DNA of 64,000 nucleotides from the NCBI GenBank assembly GCA_014650015.1, contig BMUD01000016.1, forward strand, positions 116,829 to 180,828, read 5' to 3'. The stretch comes from Streptomyces griseoloalbus (lineage in GTDB: Bacteria > Actinomycetota > Actinomycetes > Streptomycetales > Streptomycetaceae). The position numbers were made by a program, and so were the translations under genes. The first letter of the stretch is position 1; each line of letters opens with the position of its first letter. Under the pieces are notes generated by a model. That model ran no database searches. It was not told the origin of the DNA and worked only from the letters and a program-made list of their open reading frames with translations. Shown here one piece after another: positions 19,105 to 27,303 of this stretch.

Positions 19105-20220
19105 ATGACCCTTTCGGCGAGCGCGCCGGCGACCGCGACCCGGCCGGTGATCACCGCGTGGTCCGCGGTGTCGCCGTACGGCATCGGCAAGGACAGGTTC
19201 GTGTCCGGCGTACTGGCCGGACAGGACACCTCCACCCCGCTGGACTCTCAGGAGTGGGCGGCCCCCGACAGCCACGCCTGCCTGATCCCCGGATTCGCCC
19301 TGCGCGAGGTCCTGGGCAAGAAGGGCACCCGCTCCATGGACCGGGTGACCGGACTGGCCGTCACCGCGGTCCGCGACCTGCTGCGCGACTCCGGTGACCG
19401 GCGCACGGCCTCCGACGAGGAGACCGCCCTGGTGCTGGGCACCACCACCGGCAGCGCGCAGAGCATGATGGACTTCACCCGCGCCTCGCTGGAGGGCGAC
19501 AAGCCGTTCTACGTCGACCCGTCGCTGATGCCGAACGCGGTGATGAACTGCGCCGCCGGCCAGTGCGCCATCTGGCACAACCTCAAGGGCCCGAACACCA
19601 CCATCGCCGGTGGCCGCGTCGCCGGGCTGTCCGCGCTCAGCTACGCCGCCGGGCTGCTCGCCTCCGGCCGCGCCCGCACGGTGCTGTCCGGCGCCGCCGA
19701 GGAGTTCTCCGACGCGCGCGCCTGGCTGGACCACCACCGGCGCGGCGAGGACGGCGCGGGCGCCCTCCTCGGCGAGGGCTGCGCCATGTTCATGCTGGAG
19801 TCGGCCGACCCGGCGGACGCGGCGGACCGCGCCCTCGCCGAGGTCCTCGCCATCCAGTCGCGGGTGTACTTCGACGGCGACCCCGGCGAGGCGCTCGCCG
19901 CGTGCGTCGACGCCGTACTGCGGCGCGGCGGAGTGGAGCGCGACGACGTGTGGGCGGTCTCCGCCTCCGGCCTCGCCGGGTCCGCGGGCACCCGGGAACG
20001 CGAGGTGCTCACCGCCCGCTTCGGCGCCCAGGTGCTCGACCGGGCACCGGCCATGAGCCTCGTGGGGGACACCGCGGCCGCCTCCGCGGCCTTCCAGATC
20101 GGATCACTGCTGGCCGCCGCCGAACAGTCGGCGGCCCCCGCCGGCGCCGTCGCCCTCGTCTCCTCCGTGGACGACAACGGCGTCGTCGCCTGCGCCGCGC
20201 TGCGCCTGTCGGCGCGCTGA
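19105..20220 (+). CDS. Second CLF-like ketosynthase homologue (active-site Cys replaced by Arg)
   Basis: A 371-residue ketosynthase-fold protein from ATG 19105; GTG 19099 in the same frame is an alternative. In the nucleophile loop KGPNTTIAGGRVAGLSAL, Arg 171 stands where the catalytic Cys should be. The two histidine motifs are also changed: SASGLAG replaces HGTGT and SLVGDTAAA replaces GH. It is therefore unlikely to condense, and probably serves as a chain-length-factor-like beta subunit. With the short homologue at 18066 it gives two degenerate and two intact ketosynthases, consistent with two heterodimers. A 91-bp spacer rich in GGCTCCACC direct repeats separates it from the previous gene, the only gap in this run of ketosynthases. 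Confidence 0.88.
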   Translation: MTLSASAPATATRPVITAWSAVSPYGIGKDRFVSGVLAGQDTSTPLDSQEWAAPDSHACLIPGFALREVLGKKGTRSMDRVTGLAVTAVRDLLRDSGDRRTASDEETALVLGTTTGSAQSMMDFTRASLEGDKPFYVDPSLMPNAVMNCAAGQCAIWHNLKGPNTTIAGGRVAGLSALSYAAGLLASGRARTVLSGAAEEFSDARAWLDHHRRGEDGAGALLGEGCAMFMLESADPADAADRALAEVLAIQSRVYFDGDPGEALAACVDAVLRRGGVERDDVWAVSASGLAGSAGTREREVLTARFGAQVLDRAPAMSLVGDTAAASAAFQIGSLLAAAEQSAAPAGAVALVSSVDDNGVVACAALRLSAR

Positions 20221-20266
20221 CGGACGCCACGCCCACCCCGGACCACGGAAGAAGGAAGCACACGAC

Positions 20267-20530
20267 ATGCCGATCGACGCGGTCGCCGGTCTCGACCGGG
20301 AACACCTGAGGCAGCTGCTCGCCGAGACCATCGACGCGGACGTCACCGACGTCCAGGACGACACCGACTTCGTCCAGGCCCTGGGAGTCGACTCCCTGAT
20401 GGCCCTGGAAGTGGTCGTCGTGCTGGAACGCACCTACGGGGTCAAGTTCGCCGAGACCGAGATGCGTGAGGTGCGGACGCTGGACAGCGCCTACGAGGTG
20501 GTCCGCCGCAAACTGATGGAGCGTTCGTGA
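20267..20530 (+). CDS. Acyl carrier protein (second of two)
   Basis: An 87-residue carrier protein with the attachment motif GVDSLMALE and Ser near residue 43, followed by a typical third-helix region. The ATG comes after a GGAAGAAGGAAG purine run that offers a ribosome binding site. Its stop overlaps the GTG of the first FabZ-like gene (GTGA), so carrier and dehydratase are co-translated, which suggests this ACP is the one the dehydratase pair works on. It is more hydrophobic in helix II than the first ACP and has a basic C-terminus (RRKLMERS). Confidence 0.93.
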   Translation: MPIDAVAGLDREHLRQLLAETIDADVTDVQDDTDFVQALGVDSLMALEVVVVLERTYGVKFAETEMREVRTLDSAYEVVRRKLMERS

Positions 20531-20928
20531 CCGGCACCGTCCTGGCCGCCCCGCGACCGGTGCGCGCACCCGCCCGCGACGAGGCCTCCGGGGCCTGGAC
20601 GGCCGGTTACACGGTGGCGATCAGCGGGGACGAGCCCGTCTTCGCGGGCCACTACCCGGACTTCCCGATCTTCCCCGGAGTCTGCGTGATGGAGTGCGTG
20701 CGCCGGGCCGCGGAGACCGCCCCGCCGCCCGGGACCGGTGAACTGCGGCTGGCCGCCGTGGAGTCCACCCGGTTCCTGGCCGCGGTCCACCCCGGCGACG
20801 AACTGACCATCGACGTGACCTGGTCGCCGCGCGGCGAGGCCTGGCGCTGCGCCGCCAAGGTGGCGACGGACCGCGGCCCCGCCGCCTCCGTGCGCCTGCG
20901 CTACCGGCAGGAGGCGACACCGTGCTGA
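20527..20928 (+). CDS. FabZ-like hotdog dehydratase, catalytic His and Glu present
   Basis: A 133-residue single-hotdog protein. The segment FAGHYPDFPIFPGVCVMECV matches the FabZ active site: His 42 and Glu 56 are exactly 14 residues apart, as in FabZ. It should dehydrate 3-hydroxyacyl-ACP to the 2-enoyl form and so create the double bonds of the polyene. It overlaps the upstream ACP by 4 bases and the next hotdog gene by 7 bases. The tight coupling, and the loss of the His in the neighbour, suggest a heterodimeric dehydratase, as described for the two dehydratase subunits of aryl polyene systems. No enoyl reductase gene is present in the window, consistent with the double bonds being kept. 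Confidence 0.88.
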   Translation: MTGTVLAAPRPVRAPARDEASGAWTAGYTVAISGDEPVFAGHYPDFPIFPGVCVMECVRRAAETAPPPGTGELRLAAVESTRFLAAVHPGDELTIDVTWSPRGEAWRCAAKVATDRGPAASVRLRYRQEATPC

Positions 20929-21392
20929 CCGCCGCCGGCGTCCGCGCCACGCTGCCGCACCGCTACCCGATGCTGCTGGTCGACCGCGTCCTCGACACCG
21001 GCGACGACCGCATACGGGCACTCAAGGCCGTCACCCTCAACGAACCCTGGTACGCGCGCCTCGGGCCCTCGCCCGCAGAGGACGACCTCGCCTACCCCGA
21101 CTTCCTGCTGATCGAGTCGTGGACCCAGACGGCGGGCATCCTCGCCACCCGCCTGGCCGGTGACGCGGCCGAGGGACAGGTCATGCTGTTCGGCTCCATG
21201 AGCGGCATCGAGTTCCACCGGCGGGTCTTCCCCGGGGACACCGTGGAACACCACGCCCGGCTGGAACGCGCCGTGAACGACACGATGATCTTCGCCGGCG
21301 AGAGCACGGTCGGCGGCGAGCCGCTGCTGACCGTCGGCCAGATCACCATGGCCTTCCGCCCCGGCGGGACCCTCGCCCCACCCGCCTCCTGA
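20922..21392 (+). CDS. FabZ-like hotdog protein lacking the catalytic His
   Basis: A 156-residue FabZ homologue that starts in the typical way (LPHRYPMLLVDRVLD, residues 11-25). Where FabZ has the GHFPG loop, this protein reads NEPWYARLGPSPAEDDLAYPD, longer and without a histidine. The glutamate equivalent (Glu 65 in LLIESWTQTAG) is kept. It is therefore probably inactive alone, or contributes only the acid residue to a shared active site with the hotdog protein encoded just upstream. GTG 20922 has GGAGG nearby and lies inside the upstream gene. The remaining fold signatures (GSMSGIEFHRRVFPGDTV) are normal. Confidence 0.85.
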   Translation: MLTAAGVRATLPHRYPMLLVDRVLDTGDDRIRALKAVTLNEPWYARLGPSPAEDDLAYPDFLLIESWTQTAGILATRLAGDAAEGQVMLFGSMSGIEFHRRVFPGDTVEHHARLERAVNDTMIFAGESTVGGEPLLTVGQITMAFRPGGTLAPPAS

Positions 21393-21529
21393 GCCGCCCG
21401 CTCCCCGGGGCCCGCGGCAGCCCGCCGGCGAGCGGCGGCCGCCGTTCCCCGAGCCGAGGCCGCCCGCTTCCTGCATCGCGCCCGCCCCATCCGGCCCGTT
21501 CGGGCCGCCCCGACAACCTACGGAGTGTC

Positions 21530-22276
21530 ATGACGGAGAACACAGCGCCGGTCGCCCTGGTCAGCGGCGGCTCGCGCGGGATCGGCCGCGCCGTGGTCCT
21601 GCGGCTCGCGGCCGAGGGATACGACGTCTCCTTCTGCTACCAGTCCAACGAACAGGCCGCGCTGGAGCTGGAGAAGGAGGCGGGCGAACTCGGCCACCGG
21701 GCCCTCGCCGTCCGCGCCGACGTGACCGACACCGCCTCGGTGCGGGACTGGGTCGCCCGTACGGAGTCCGACCTGGGCCCGATCGACGTGGCGGTCTGCT
21801 CGGCCGGCATCACCCGGGACAACCCGCTGGTCCTGATGTCCGACGAGGACTGGCACCGCGTCCTGGACACCAACCTCGACGGCGTCTACCACGTGTGCCG
21901 TGCCGTGATATTCGAAATGATGAAGCGCAAATCCGGCACGATCATCAATATCTCGTCCATAGCCGGTGTCTACGGAAACGCCACCCAGGTCAACTACTCC
22001 GCCTCCAAGGCGGGCATCATCGGTTTCTCCAAGGCGCTCGCCAAAGAGGCCGGACGATACAACATCCGGGCCAATGTGGTGGCACCGGGCTTCATCGAGA
22101 CCGATATGACGGCCGAACTGGCGGAAAAGGTCAAGAAAGAGGCGGCGAAGAGCATTCCGCTGCGCCGTTTCGGGCAGGCCGAGGAAGTGGCCGATCTCGT
22201 CGCCTACCTGGCGAGCGAGCGCGCCGCCTACATCACCGGCTCGGTCTTCCAGATCGACGGCGGCCTGACGGTCTGA
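21530..22276 (+). CDS. FabG-like 3-ketoacyl-ACP reductase
   Basis: A 248-residue SDR of the FabG type. It has the NADPH motif GGSRGIGR, the segment CSAGITRDNPL, the Ser/Tyr/Lys set in INISSIAG and NYSASKAG, and the FabG-typical C-terminus (IETDMT, then YITGSVFQIDGGLTV). It should reduce the 3-keto group after each condensation, feeding the dehydratase pair. It starts 138 bp after the second hotdog gene, and the next gene begins inside its stop codon. Codon use between roughly 21,905 and 22,180 is slightly less GC-biased at third positions than in the neighbours; I attach no strong meaning to that. Confidence 0.93.
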   Translation: MTENTAPVALVSGGSRGIGRAVVLRLAAEGYDVSFCYQSNEQAALELEKEAGELGHRALAVRADVTDTASVRDWVARTESDLGPIDVAVCSAGITRDNPLVLMSDEDWHRVLDTNLDGVYHVCRAVIFEMMKRKSGTIINISSIAGVYGNATQVNYSASKAGIIGFSKALAKEAGRYNIRANVVAPGFIETDMTAELAEKVKKEAAKSIPLRRFGQAEEVADLVAYLASERAAYITGSVFQIDGGLTV

Positions 22277-22812
22277 TGCCCGGGGAGACCTACCTGCGGC
22301 TGCGCGCGCTCGCCGACCGGCACGGCGCCGCCTACCGGCTGATCGAGCACGCCCCCGAGGGCCGCACCGAGGTGGTCAGCGCCCTGCGCGGGCACGCGCT
22401 GGAACAGAGCGCCAAGTGCCTGGTGGTGGCCGTACGGCCGACCAAGCGGACCTGCCGGTACGTCCTGGCCGTCATACCGGGCGACCGGCGCCTGGACCTC
22501 GCCCGGATCGCCGAGTGCGCCGGCGGGCGCAAGGCGGGATTCGCCGACCGGGAGACCGCCGAGCGGCTGGCCGGCTCGGTCAGCGGATCGATCATTCCCT
22601 TCTCCTTCCATCCCGACCTCGAACTGATCGTCGAAGAGGATCTGCTGCGCAGCGACACCCTGTTCTTCAACGCGGCCCGGCTGGATCTCTCCATGGCCCT
22701 CGCCACCGAGGATTACCTGCGTATGGCGCGACCGCGCACCGCCCGGATCAGCGAACCCGATGCGGCGACCGCGGTATTTCAGCAACCTGCAGGCGCCCCG
22801 TCTCCGTTCTGA
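22276..22812 (+). CDS. YbaK/ProX-like aminoacyl-tRNA deacylase-domain protein
   Basis: A 178-residue protein whose layout matches the YbaK/EbsC (prolyl-tRNA editing) domain. Features include EHAPEGRTEVVSALRGH near residues 20-36, the core KCLVVAVRP with an adjacent strand (YVLAVIPGDRRLDL), and the C-terminal half with GSIIPFSFHPDLELIVEEDL and FFNAARLDLSMAL. Members hydrolyse mischarged aminoacyl-tRNAs. The ATG overlaps the KR stop (TGATG), so it is the last gene of the PKS operon. A role in biosynthesis is not obvious: it could cleave mis-acylated carrier proteins or tRNA, protect against an amino-acid analogue, or be recruited to hydrolyse an acyl intermediate. None of these can be chosen from sequence. 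Confidence 0.8.
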   Translation: MPGETYLRLRALADRHGAAYRLIEHAPEGRTEVVSALRGHALEQSAKCLVVAVRPTKRTCRYVLAVIPGDRRLDLARIAECAGGRKAGFADRETAERLAGSVSGSIIPFSFHPDLELIVEEDLLRSDTLFFNAARLDLSMALATEDYLRMARPRTARISEPDAATAVFQQPAGAPSPF

Positions 22813-22915
22813 TATCGCCCTAGCATCACGAAGCAGCGGTAGAGGAAATTCCCCGAACATATCCGAACCATGGCCTGCCACCGGGCCGCCGGAGAGAGCA
22901 ACGGAGGCCAAGCAC

Positions 22916-23872
22916 GTGGCCAATCCCATGATTGAGGCAATCGACGTAACAAAGTCGTTCGGTGATGTCACCGCGCTGAACGGTGTGAACGTCTCGGTTC
23001 CCGAGGGTTCGATCCACGGCTTGCTCGGCCACAACGGCGCCGGCAAGACCACCCTGGTCCACATCCTGTCGACGCTGTTGGAGCCGACCACCGGCATCGC
23101 CCGGATCTGCGGCCTCGACGTGTCCGCCGACGCGCAGCAGGTCCGTCGGCGCATCGGGCTGACCGGGCAGTTCGCCTCCGTGGACGAGCAGCTCTCCGGG
23201 CGCGAGAACCTGACCCTGATCGCGCGTCTGCTCGGTGCGAGCCGGCGTCAGGCCCTCGCCCGGGCGGACGAACTCCTGGAGCTGTTCGACCTGACCGAGG
23301 CGGCCAAGCGCCCGGCGTCCACGTACTCGGGTGGCATGCGCAGGCGGCTGGACATCGGGGCCAGCCTCGTCGGCTCGCCGCAGGTCATCTTCCTCGACGA
23401 GCCGACGACCGGACTCGACCCCACGTCCCGGCTCGGCGTGTGGGAGGTCATCAAGCGGCTGGCCAAGGACGGCGTCTCGGTGCTGCTCACCACGCAGTAC
23501 CTGGAGGAGGCCGACCAGCTCTGCGAGCGGATCACCCTGCTCTCCAAGGGCTCGATCGTGGCCGAGGGCACCCCCGCGGAGCTCAAGGCGGCTGTCGGCC
23601 AGCGCATGGTGACCGTGACGCTGTCGGCGGAGTCGGAGGTGCCGGCCGCGGTGCGCGCCCTGGAGGCCGCGGGATTCCGCGCCACCGCCTCCCCGGACTC
23701 CGTGGCCGCCCTCGGCGTCCCCGTCGCCGCCTCCGCCGACCTGGCGGTCGTGGTGCGCACGCTGAACGAGACGCACACCGAGATAGCCGAACTCGGTTTC
23801 TCCGAGCCGACCCTGGACGACGTCTATCTCAGGCTCACCCACGAGTCCGCCGGAACGCCGGTGCCCGCGTGA
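22916..23872 (+). CDS. DrrA-type ABC transporter ATP-binding protein
   Basis: A 318-residue ATPase of the daunorubicin-resistance (DrrA) group. Walker A is GHNGAGKTT (about residues 38-46), the signature is YSGGMRRRLD, Walker B is VIFLDEPTTGLDP, and the family-specific C-terminal domain ends with LGFSEPTLDDVYLRLT. GTG 22916 has GGAGG 8 bases upstream. Preceded by a 103-bp gap, it likely starts a separate transcript together with the permease 37 bp downstream. The pair probably exports the peptide product and gives self-resistance. Confidence 0.93.
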   Translation: MANPMIEAIDVTKSFGDVTALNGVNVSVPEGSIHGLLGHNGAGKTTLVHILSTLLEPTTGIARICGLDVSADAQQVRRRIGLTGQFASVDEQLSGRENLTLIARLLGASRRQALARADELLELFDLTEAAKRPASTYSGGMRRRLDIGASLVGSPQVIFLDEPTTGLDPTSRLGVWEVIKRLAKDGVSVLLTTQYLEEADQLCERITLLSKGSIVAEGTPAELKAAVGQRMVTVTLSAESEVPAAVRALEAAGFRATASPDSVAALGVPVAASADLAVVVRTLNETHTEIAELGFSEPTLDDVYLRLTHESAGTPVPA

Positions 23873-23909
23873 CCGTCCCGACCATTCCCACCGTAGAAGG
23901 AGTACAGAG

Positions 23910-24755
23910 ATGACGGTCGTCGAGGCCGAGGCGAGCCCCCGGCGGACACCGCCCGGGCGGCGGGACAGTGCCACCGCCCAGTGGGGCACCAGCGGCCTGA
24001 TCTCGCAGACCGCCGCGCTCACCGGCCGCTCGCTGCGGCCCTACATGAACGCCGGCGTCATCATCGTCACGTTCGTCGAACCCCTCGTGATGCTGCTGAT
24101 GTTCGCCGGCGTGCTGAAGGTGCTCGGCGAGGCCCCGGGCATGTCCAAGGAAATGGCCTACATCGACGGCCTGGCCCCCGCCATCATGATCATCACCGCG
24201 GTCGCCGCCGGCGCCCAGGCGGGCAACGGCCTCATCAACGACCTGCGCAACGAGGTCATCACGCGCTTCCACACCCTGCCCATCAACCGGTTCAGCGTGC
24301 TGCTGGCGCGCAGCTTCGCCGACGGGGCCCGCTCGCTCTACCAGCTGATCGCCGTGGCCGTGCTGGCCGCGGTCATCTTCGGGTTCTCGCCCCCCGGCGG
24401 GGTCCTCGGCGTGGTGGGCGCGATCCTCATGAGCCTCCTCGTCGGCTGGTCCATGAGCTGGATCTTCATCATGATGGCCGCGCTGCTGCGCAACGGCGAC
24501 GTGCTGCGCATGATCACCACGCTGCTCACCTTCCCGCTGCTGTTCGCCTCCAACGCCTTCGTGCCGCCGGAGTCGATGCCGAGCGGCCTGCGCGTGATCG
24601 CCCAGGGCAACCCGATCTCGTACGCCAACGACGCCGTGCGCGGCATGGTCGCCGGGAACGTCACCGTGGCGGAACTGCTCACCACGGTCGCGGTGTGCCT
24701 GGCCCTGGTGTGCGTGTGCGCGCCGATCTCGAAGCGCTCGTTCCGAGTGATGTGA
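23910..24755 (+). CDS. DrrB-type ABC-2 transporter permease
   Basis: A 281-residue ABC-2 membrane protein with about six hydrophobic segments, among them VIIVTFVEPLVMLLMFAGVL, IAVAVLAAVIFGF, VVGAILMSLLVGW and the last one, LTTVAVCLALVCVCAP. It carries the ABC-2 signature around FASNAFVPPESMP and GNPISYANDAVRG. The N-terminal 30 residues are hydrophilic and arginine-rich, lying in the cytoplasm. The ATG follows AGAAGGAG. It pairs with the DrrA-like ATPase directly upstream as the likely exporter of the cluster product. A strong hairpin lies about 50 bp after its stop. Confidence 0.92.
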   Translation: MTVVEAEASPRRTPPGRRDSATAQWGTSGLISQTAALTGRSLRPYMNAGVIIVTFVEPLVMLLMFAGVLKVLGEAPGMSKEMAYIDGLAPAIMIITAVAAGAQAGNGLINDLRNEVITRFHTLPINRFSVLLARSFADGARSLYQLIAVAVLAAVIFGFSPPGGVLGVVGAILMSLLVGWSMSWIFIMMAALLRNGDVLRMITTLLTFPLLFASNAFVPPESMPSGLRVIAQGNPISYANDAVRGMVAGNVTVAELLTTVAVCLALVCVCAPISKRSFRVM

Positions 24756-24806
24756 CGCCCTGACGAACCGGTCCCGCACCACGGACCGCATGACCGGTAG
24801 TGCCCT

Positions 24807-24842
24807 CATCCCGCCCCCTGCCCGAGTGCAGTGGGCGGGATG
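24807..24842 (+). terminator. Hairpin downstream of the exporter operon
   Basis: A perfect 10-bp inverted repeat, CATCCCGCCC (24807-24816) and GGGCGGGATG (24833-24842), with a 16-base loop. It lies between the permease stop and the regulator start. There is no T-run, which is common for GC-rich actinomycete terminators. Confidence 0.65.
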
Positions 24843-24970
24843 TCCCGTCCCGGTGGCACCAAGCTGTCGAACCGAACTCCGATTACTCCAAGCCGTTCTT
24901 GCCGTGTCTAGGTTTAATCCGCGAGTGGGCAAAACCTGCCCCTGGGAAGAACACCTTCCGAGAGGTTGAC

Positions 24971-25930
24971 GTGGCGCAATCCGGAATCGGTCTCGACGAA
25001 CGTTCGGAGCTTCTCTACCGGAGGCTGCTCCGGCGGACGAACTGGCAGACGCAGGAACTGGCGCAGGCCATGAAGTGGCCGGCGTCCGAGGTCGTACGAG
25101 CGATGGAGACACTGCGGGCGGAGGGACTCGCCGCCGTCTCGGCGGACGACCCCACCGCCTTCCGCGCGGTCGAGCCGTGCATCGGCCTCCCGGCCCTCCT
25201 GGCCCGGTCCATGCACGAGGGGCGCTCCCCGCAGCCCCGCCCGGTCGAGATCGACCGGTTCATCGCCCTGCACGAGCGGGCGGCCGAGCGGATCGAGGAG
25301 TCCGCCGACGGCGGCGGGCACCGCAACGACGCGTCCACCGTGATCGAACGGATGGTCGCCAAGGCCGAGCGGGACGTGATCTTCCTCGTCCCCCGCCACA
25401 CCGAGGGCGGATTCGCCTTCTCCCGCCCCATCGTGGACATGGGACTGCGGCGGGGCATGCGGCTGCGGGCCGTGTGGGCGGCCTCGGTCTTCCACGCCCA
25501 CCCCGCCATGGTCCACGCGCAGTGGCTGGCCCAGCAGGACGTCCCGCCCCGCATGTCCGACTCGGTGCCGGTGTGCGCCATGATCATGGACGGTGAGGCG
25601 GCCGTGGTGATCGACGACGCCGGAGCACCCCGAGTGGTGCGGTCCGCCGCGGAACTGGACTCCCTGTGCGCGCTGGCCGAGCGGCTCTGGGAGCGGGGCA
25701 CGGCGGTACGGCAGCTCAGACGCACCCCCGGCGCGGCGACCACGCGCAGACCCCGCACGGAGATCGTCCTGCGCCTCCTGGCCGAGGGCCTCACCGACGA
25801 CGCCATAGCCCGCCGGCTGGGGTGCAGCGTCCGCACCGTCCGCAACGACGTGGCGGCCGCCATGGTCGCCCTGGACGCGCGTAGCCGGTTCCAGGCGGGC
25901 GCCCGCGCCATGCAGGTCGGCCTGATCTGA
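24971..25930 (+). CDS. LuxR-C-terminal-type transcriptional regulator
   Basis: A 319-residue regulator. The N-terminal 60 residues resemble a winged-helix TrmB-like segment (LLYRRLLRRTNWQTQELAQAMKWPASEVVRAMETLRAEGL). A middle domain contains a phospholipase-D/TrmB-like strand pattern (RDVIFLVPRH), and the C-terminus is a LuxR/GerE helix-turn-helix (LLAEGLTDDAIARRLGCSVRTVRNDV). GTG 24971 follows GAGAGGTTGAC. The last residues (ARSRFQAGARAMQVGLI) match the ends of the two regulators at 35230 and 36091, so the three are paralogues. Its place after the exporter operon marks it as a likely cluster-situated regulator. Confidence 0.88.
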   Translation: MAQSGIGLDERSELLYRRLLRRTNWQTQELAQAMKWPASEVVRAMETLRAEGLAAVSADDPTAFRAVEPCIGLPALLARSMHEGRSPQPRPVEIDRFIALHERAAERIEESADGGGHRNDASTVIERMVAKAERDVIFLVPRHTEGGFAFSRPIVDMGLRRGMRLRAVWAASVFHAHPAMVHAQWLAQQDVPPRMSDSVPVCAMIMDGEAAVVIDDAGAPRVVRSAAELDSLCALAERLWERGTAVRQLRRTPGAATTRRPRTEIVLRLLAEGLTDDAIARRLGCSVRTVRNDVAAAMVALDARSRFQAGARAMQVGLI

Positions 25931-27303
25931 CCACCCCCACCGGAACCGTCCGCCCCATCCGGGCCGGACCACATGCCCGACCCGTCACGCGGCGCCGGGG
26001 GCACCGCCCCGGTCCCGCGGCCCCGGCCGGCCGGCGCACCCACGGCGACACCCCCGCCACCGGCACCCACGGGACACCGCCCGCGTACGGCCGGACGCCC
26101 CGGCCGGGGCACGCGACCACGGCACCTAGACGCGGTACGCGCCCTTACGCCGGTACGCGGCCGGGCGGACTCAGGCCCGTTGCCGCGGCCCAGGCGGCCG
26201 GGTGGCCGGTGGGTCCACGGCGGCATCCCCGTCGTCGGCCCTCACACGGCAGGTCGATTGGCGCGGGCACGTGATCGCTGGGGTCTTGCGCCGGTACGCG
26301 GCCGGGCGGGCTCAGGCGCCCGTTGCCGCGCCCCCGGCGGGCGGGTGGCCGGTGGGTCCACGGTGGCGCCCCCGCCTTCGGCCCTCACACGGCAGGTCGA
26401 TCGGCGCGGGGCACGTGATCGCTGGGGTCTTGCGCCGGTACGCGGCCGGGCGGGCTCAGGCCCGTTGCCGCGGCCCCGGCCGGCGGGTGGCCGGTGGGTC
26501 CACGGCGGCATTCCCGCCTTCGGCCCTCACACGGCAGGTCGATCGGCGCGGGGCACGTGATCGCTGGGGTCTTGCGCCGGTACGCGGCCGGGTGGACTCG
26601 TGTCCGTTGCCGCGGCCCAGGCGGGCGGGTGGCCGGTGGGTCCACGGCGGCATTCCCGCCTTCGGCCCTCACACGGCAGGTCGATCGGCGCGGGGCACGT
26701 GATCGCTGGGGTCTTGCGCCGGTACGCGGCTGGGCGGACTCAGGCCCGTTGCCGCGCCCCAGGCGGCCGGGTGGCCGGTGGATCCACGGCCGCATCCCCG
26801 CCGCCGGCGCTCACGGGAAGCGGCCCTCCGCCCCCGGCGCAAACGGGATGCGGCCCGGCGGACCCGTGTCCGTCGTGCCGCCGTCGGCCCAGCGGCGGTA
26901 CACGGCCGGGCCGCGGACCCCGGTCCGGCCGCTCGGGCCAGTACCGGTCGCGGGAGGCCGGGGCGGTCGCGGCACAGCGCCGGCCGGATGGTGGCGTGTA
27001 CCCGTCCTCGCCGCACAGCACGGTCGGGCGGCCCCCGCGCCCACCGGCGGAACCGGACCACGACCGGCCGGGGGTGTGAGGGGCGTGCCCCTCGTCTGCC
27101 GGCCGGACCGGGTCCGCGTACGCCTCGTGCGACGGGTGGGAGGCCGGACGGCGCGGCGGGACGAGGGCGGCGGCGGTGGCCGGTTCCTCCGGGGACGGGC
27201 CAGTGCGTGCCCGCAGCGTCAACGGAACGGGCCACAGCGGGACGCCGGGCCGGAGATGTCCGCACCGGGGCGGTCCGTCGTGCCGGCTCCGCGGCGCGAC
27301 GGA
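25931..27303 (+). other. Gene-free stretch dominated by tandem repeats
   Basis: About 1.37 kb between the regulator and the convergent polyprenyl synthase gene. Open frames run through all of it because of the extreme GC content, but none has recognisable protein features and several are frame-shifted readings of the same repeat. The tandem array at 26149-26812 is the main content; the flanks (25931-26148 and 26813-27303) show no feature I can name. Confidence 0.6.
26149..26812 (+). repeat. Tandem array, five copies of a roughly 142-bp unit
   Basis: The sequence GCCGGTACGCGG recurs at 26149, 26290, 26434, 26576 and 26718, giving periods of 141, 144, 142 and 142 bp. Each of the first four units ends with a conserved block containing CACACGGCAGGTCGAT and CACGTGATCGCTGGGGTCTT; the fifth is truncated and diverged at its 3' end. 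Because 142 is not a multiple of three, the reading frame rotates between copies, so this is not a protein repeat. Copies differ by a few substitutions and short indels. Confidence 0.93.

Noticed and set aside
26149-26812. Possible CRISPR array
   Set aside because: The units are about 142 bp and contiguous, without unique spacers, and no cas genes are near. The 36-bp repeat at 9000-9251 also has no spacers and is in a coding frame.
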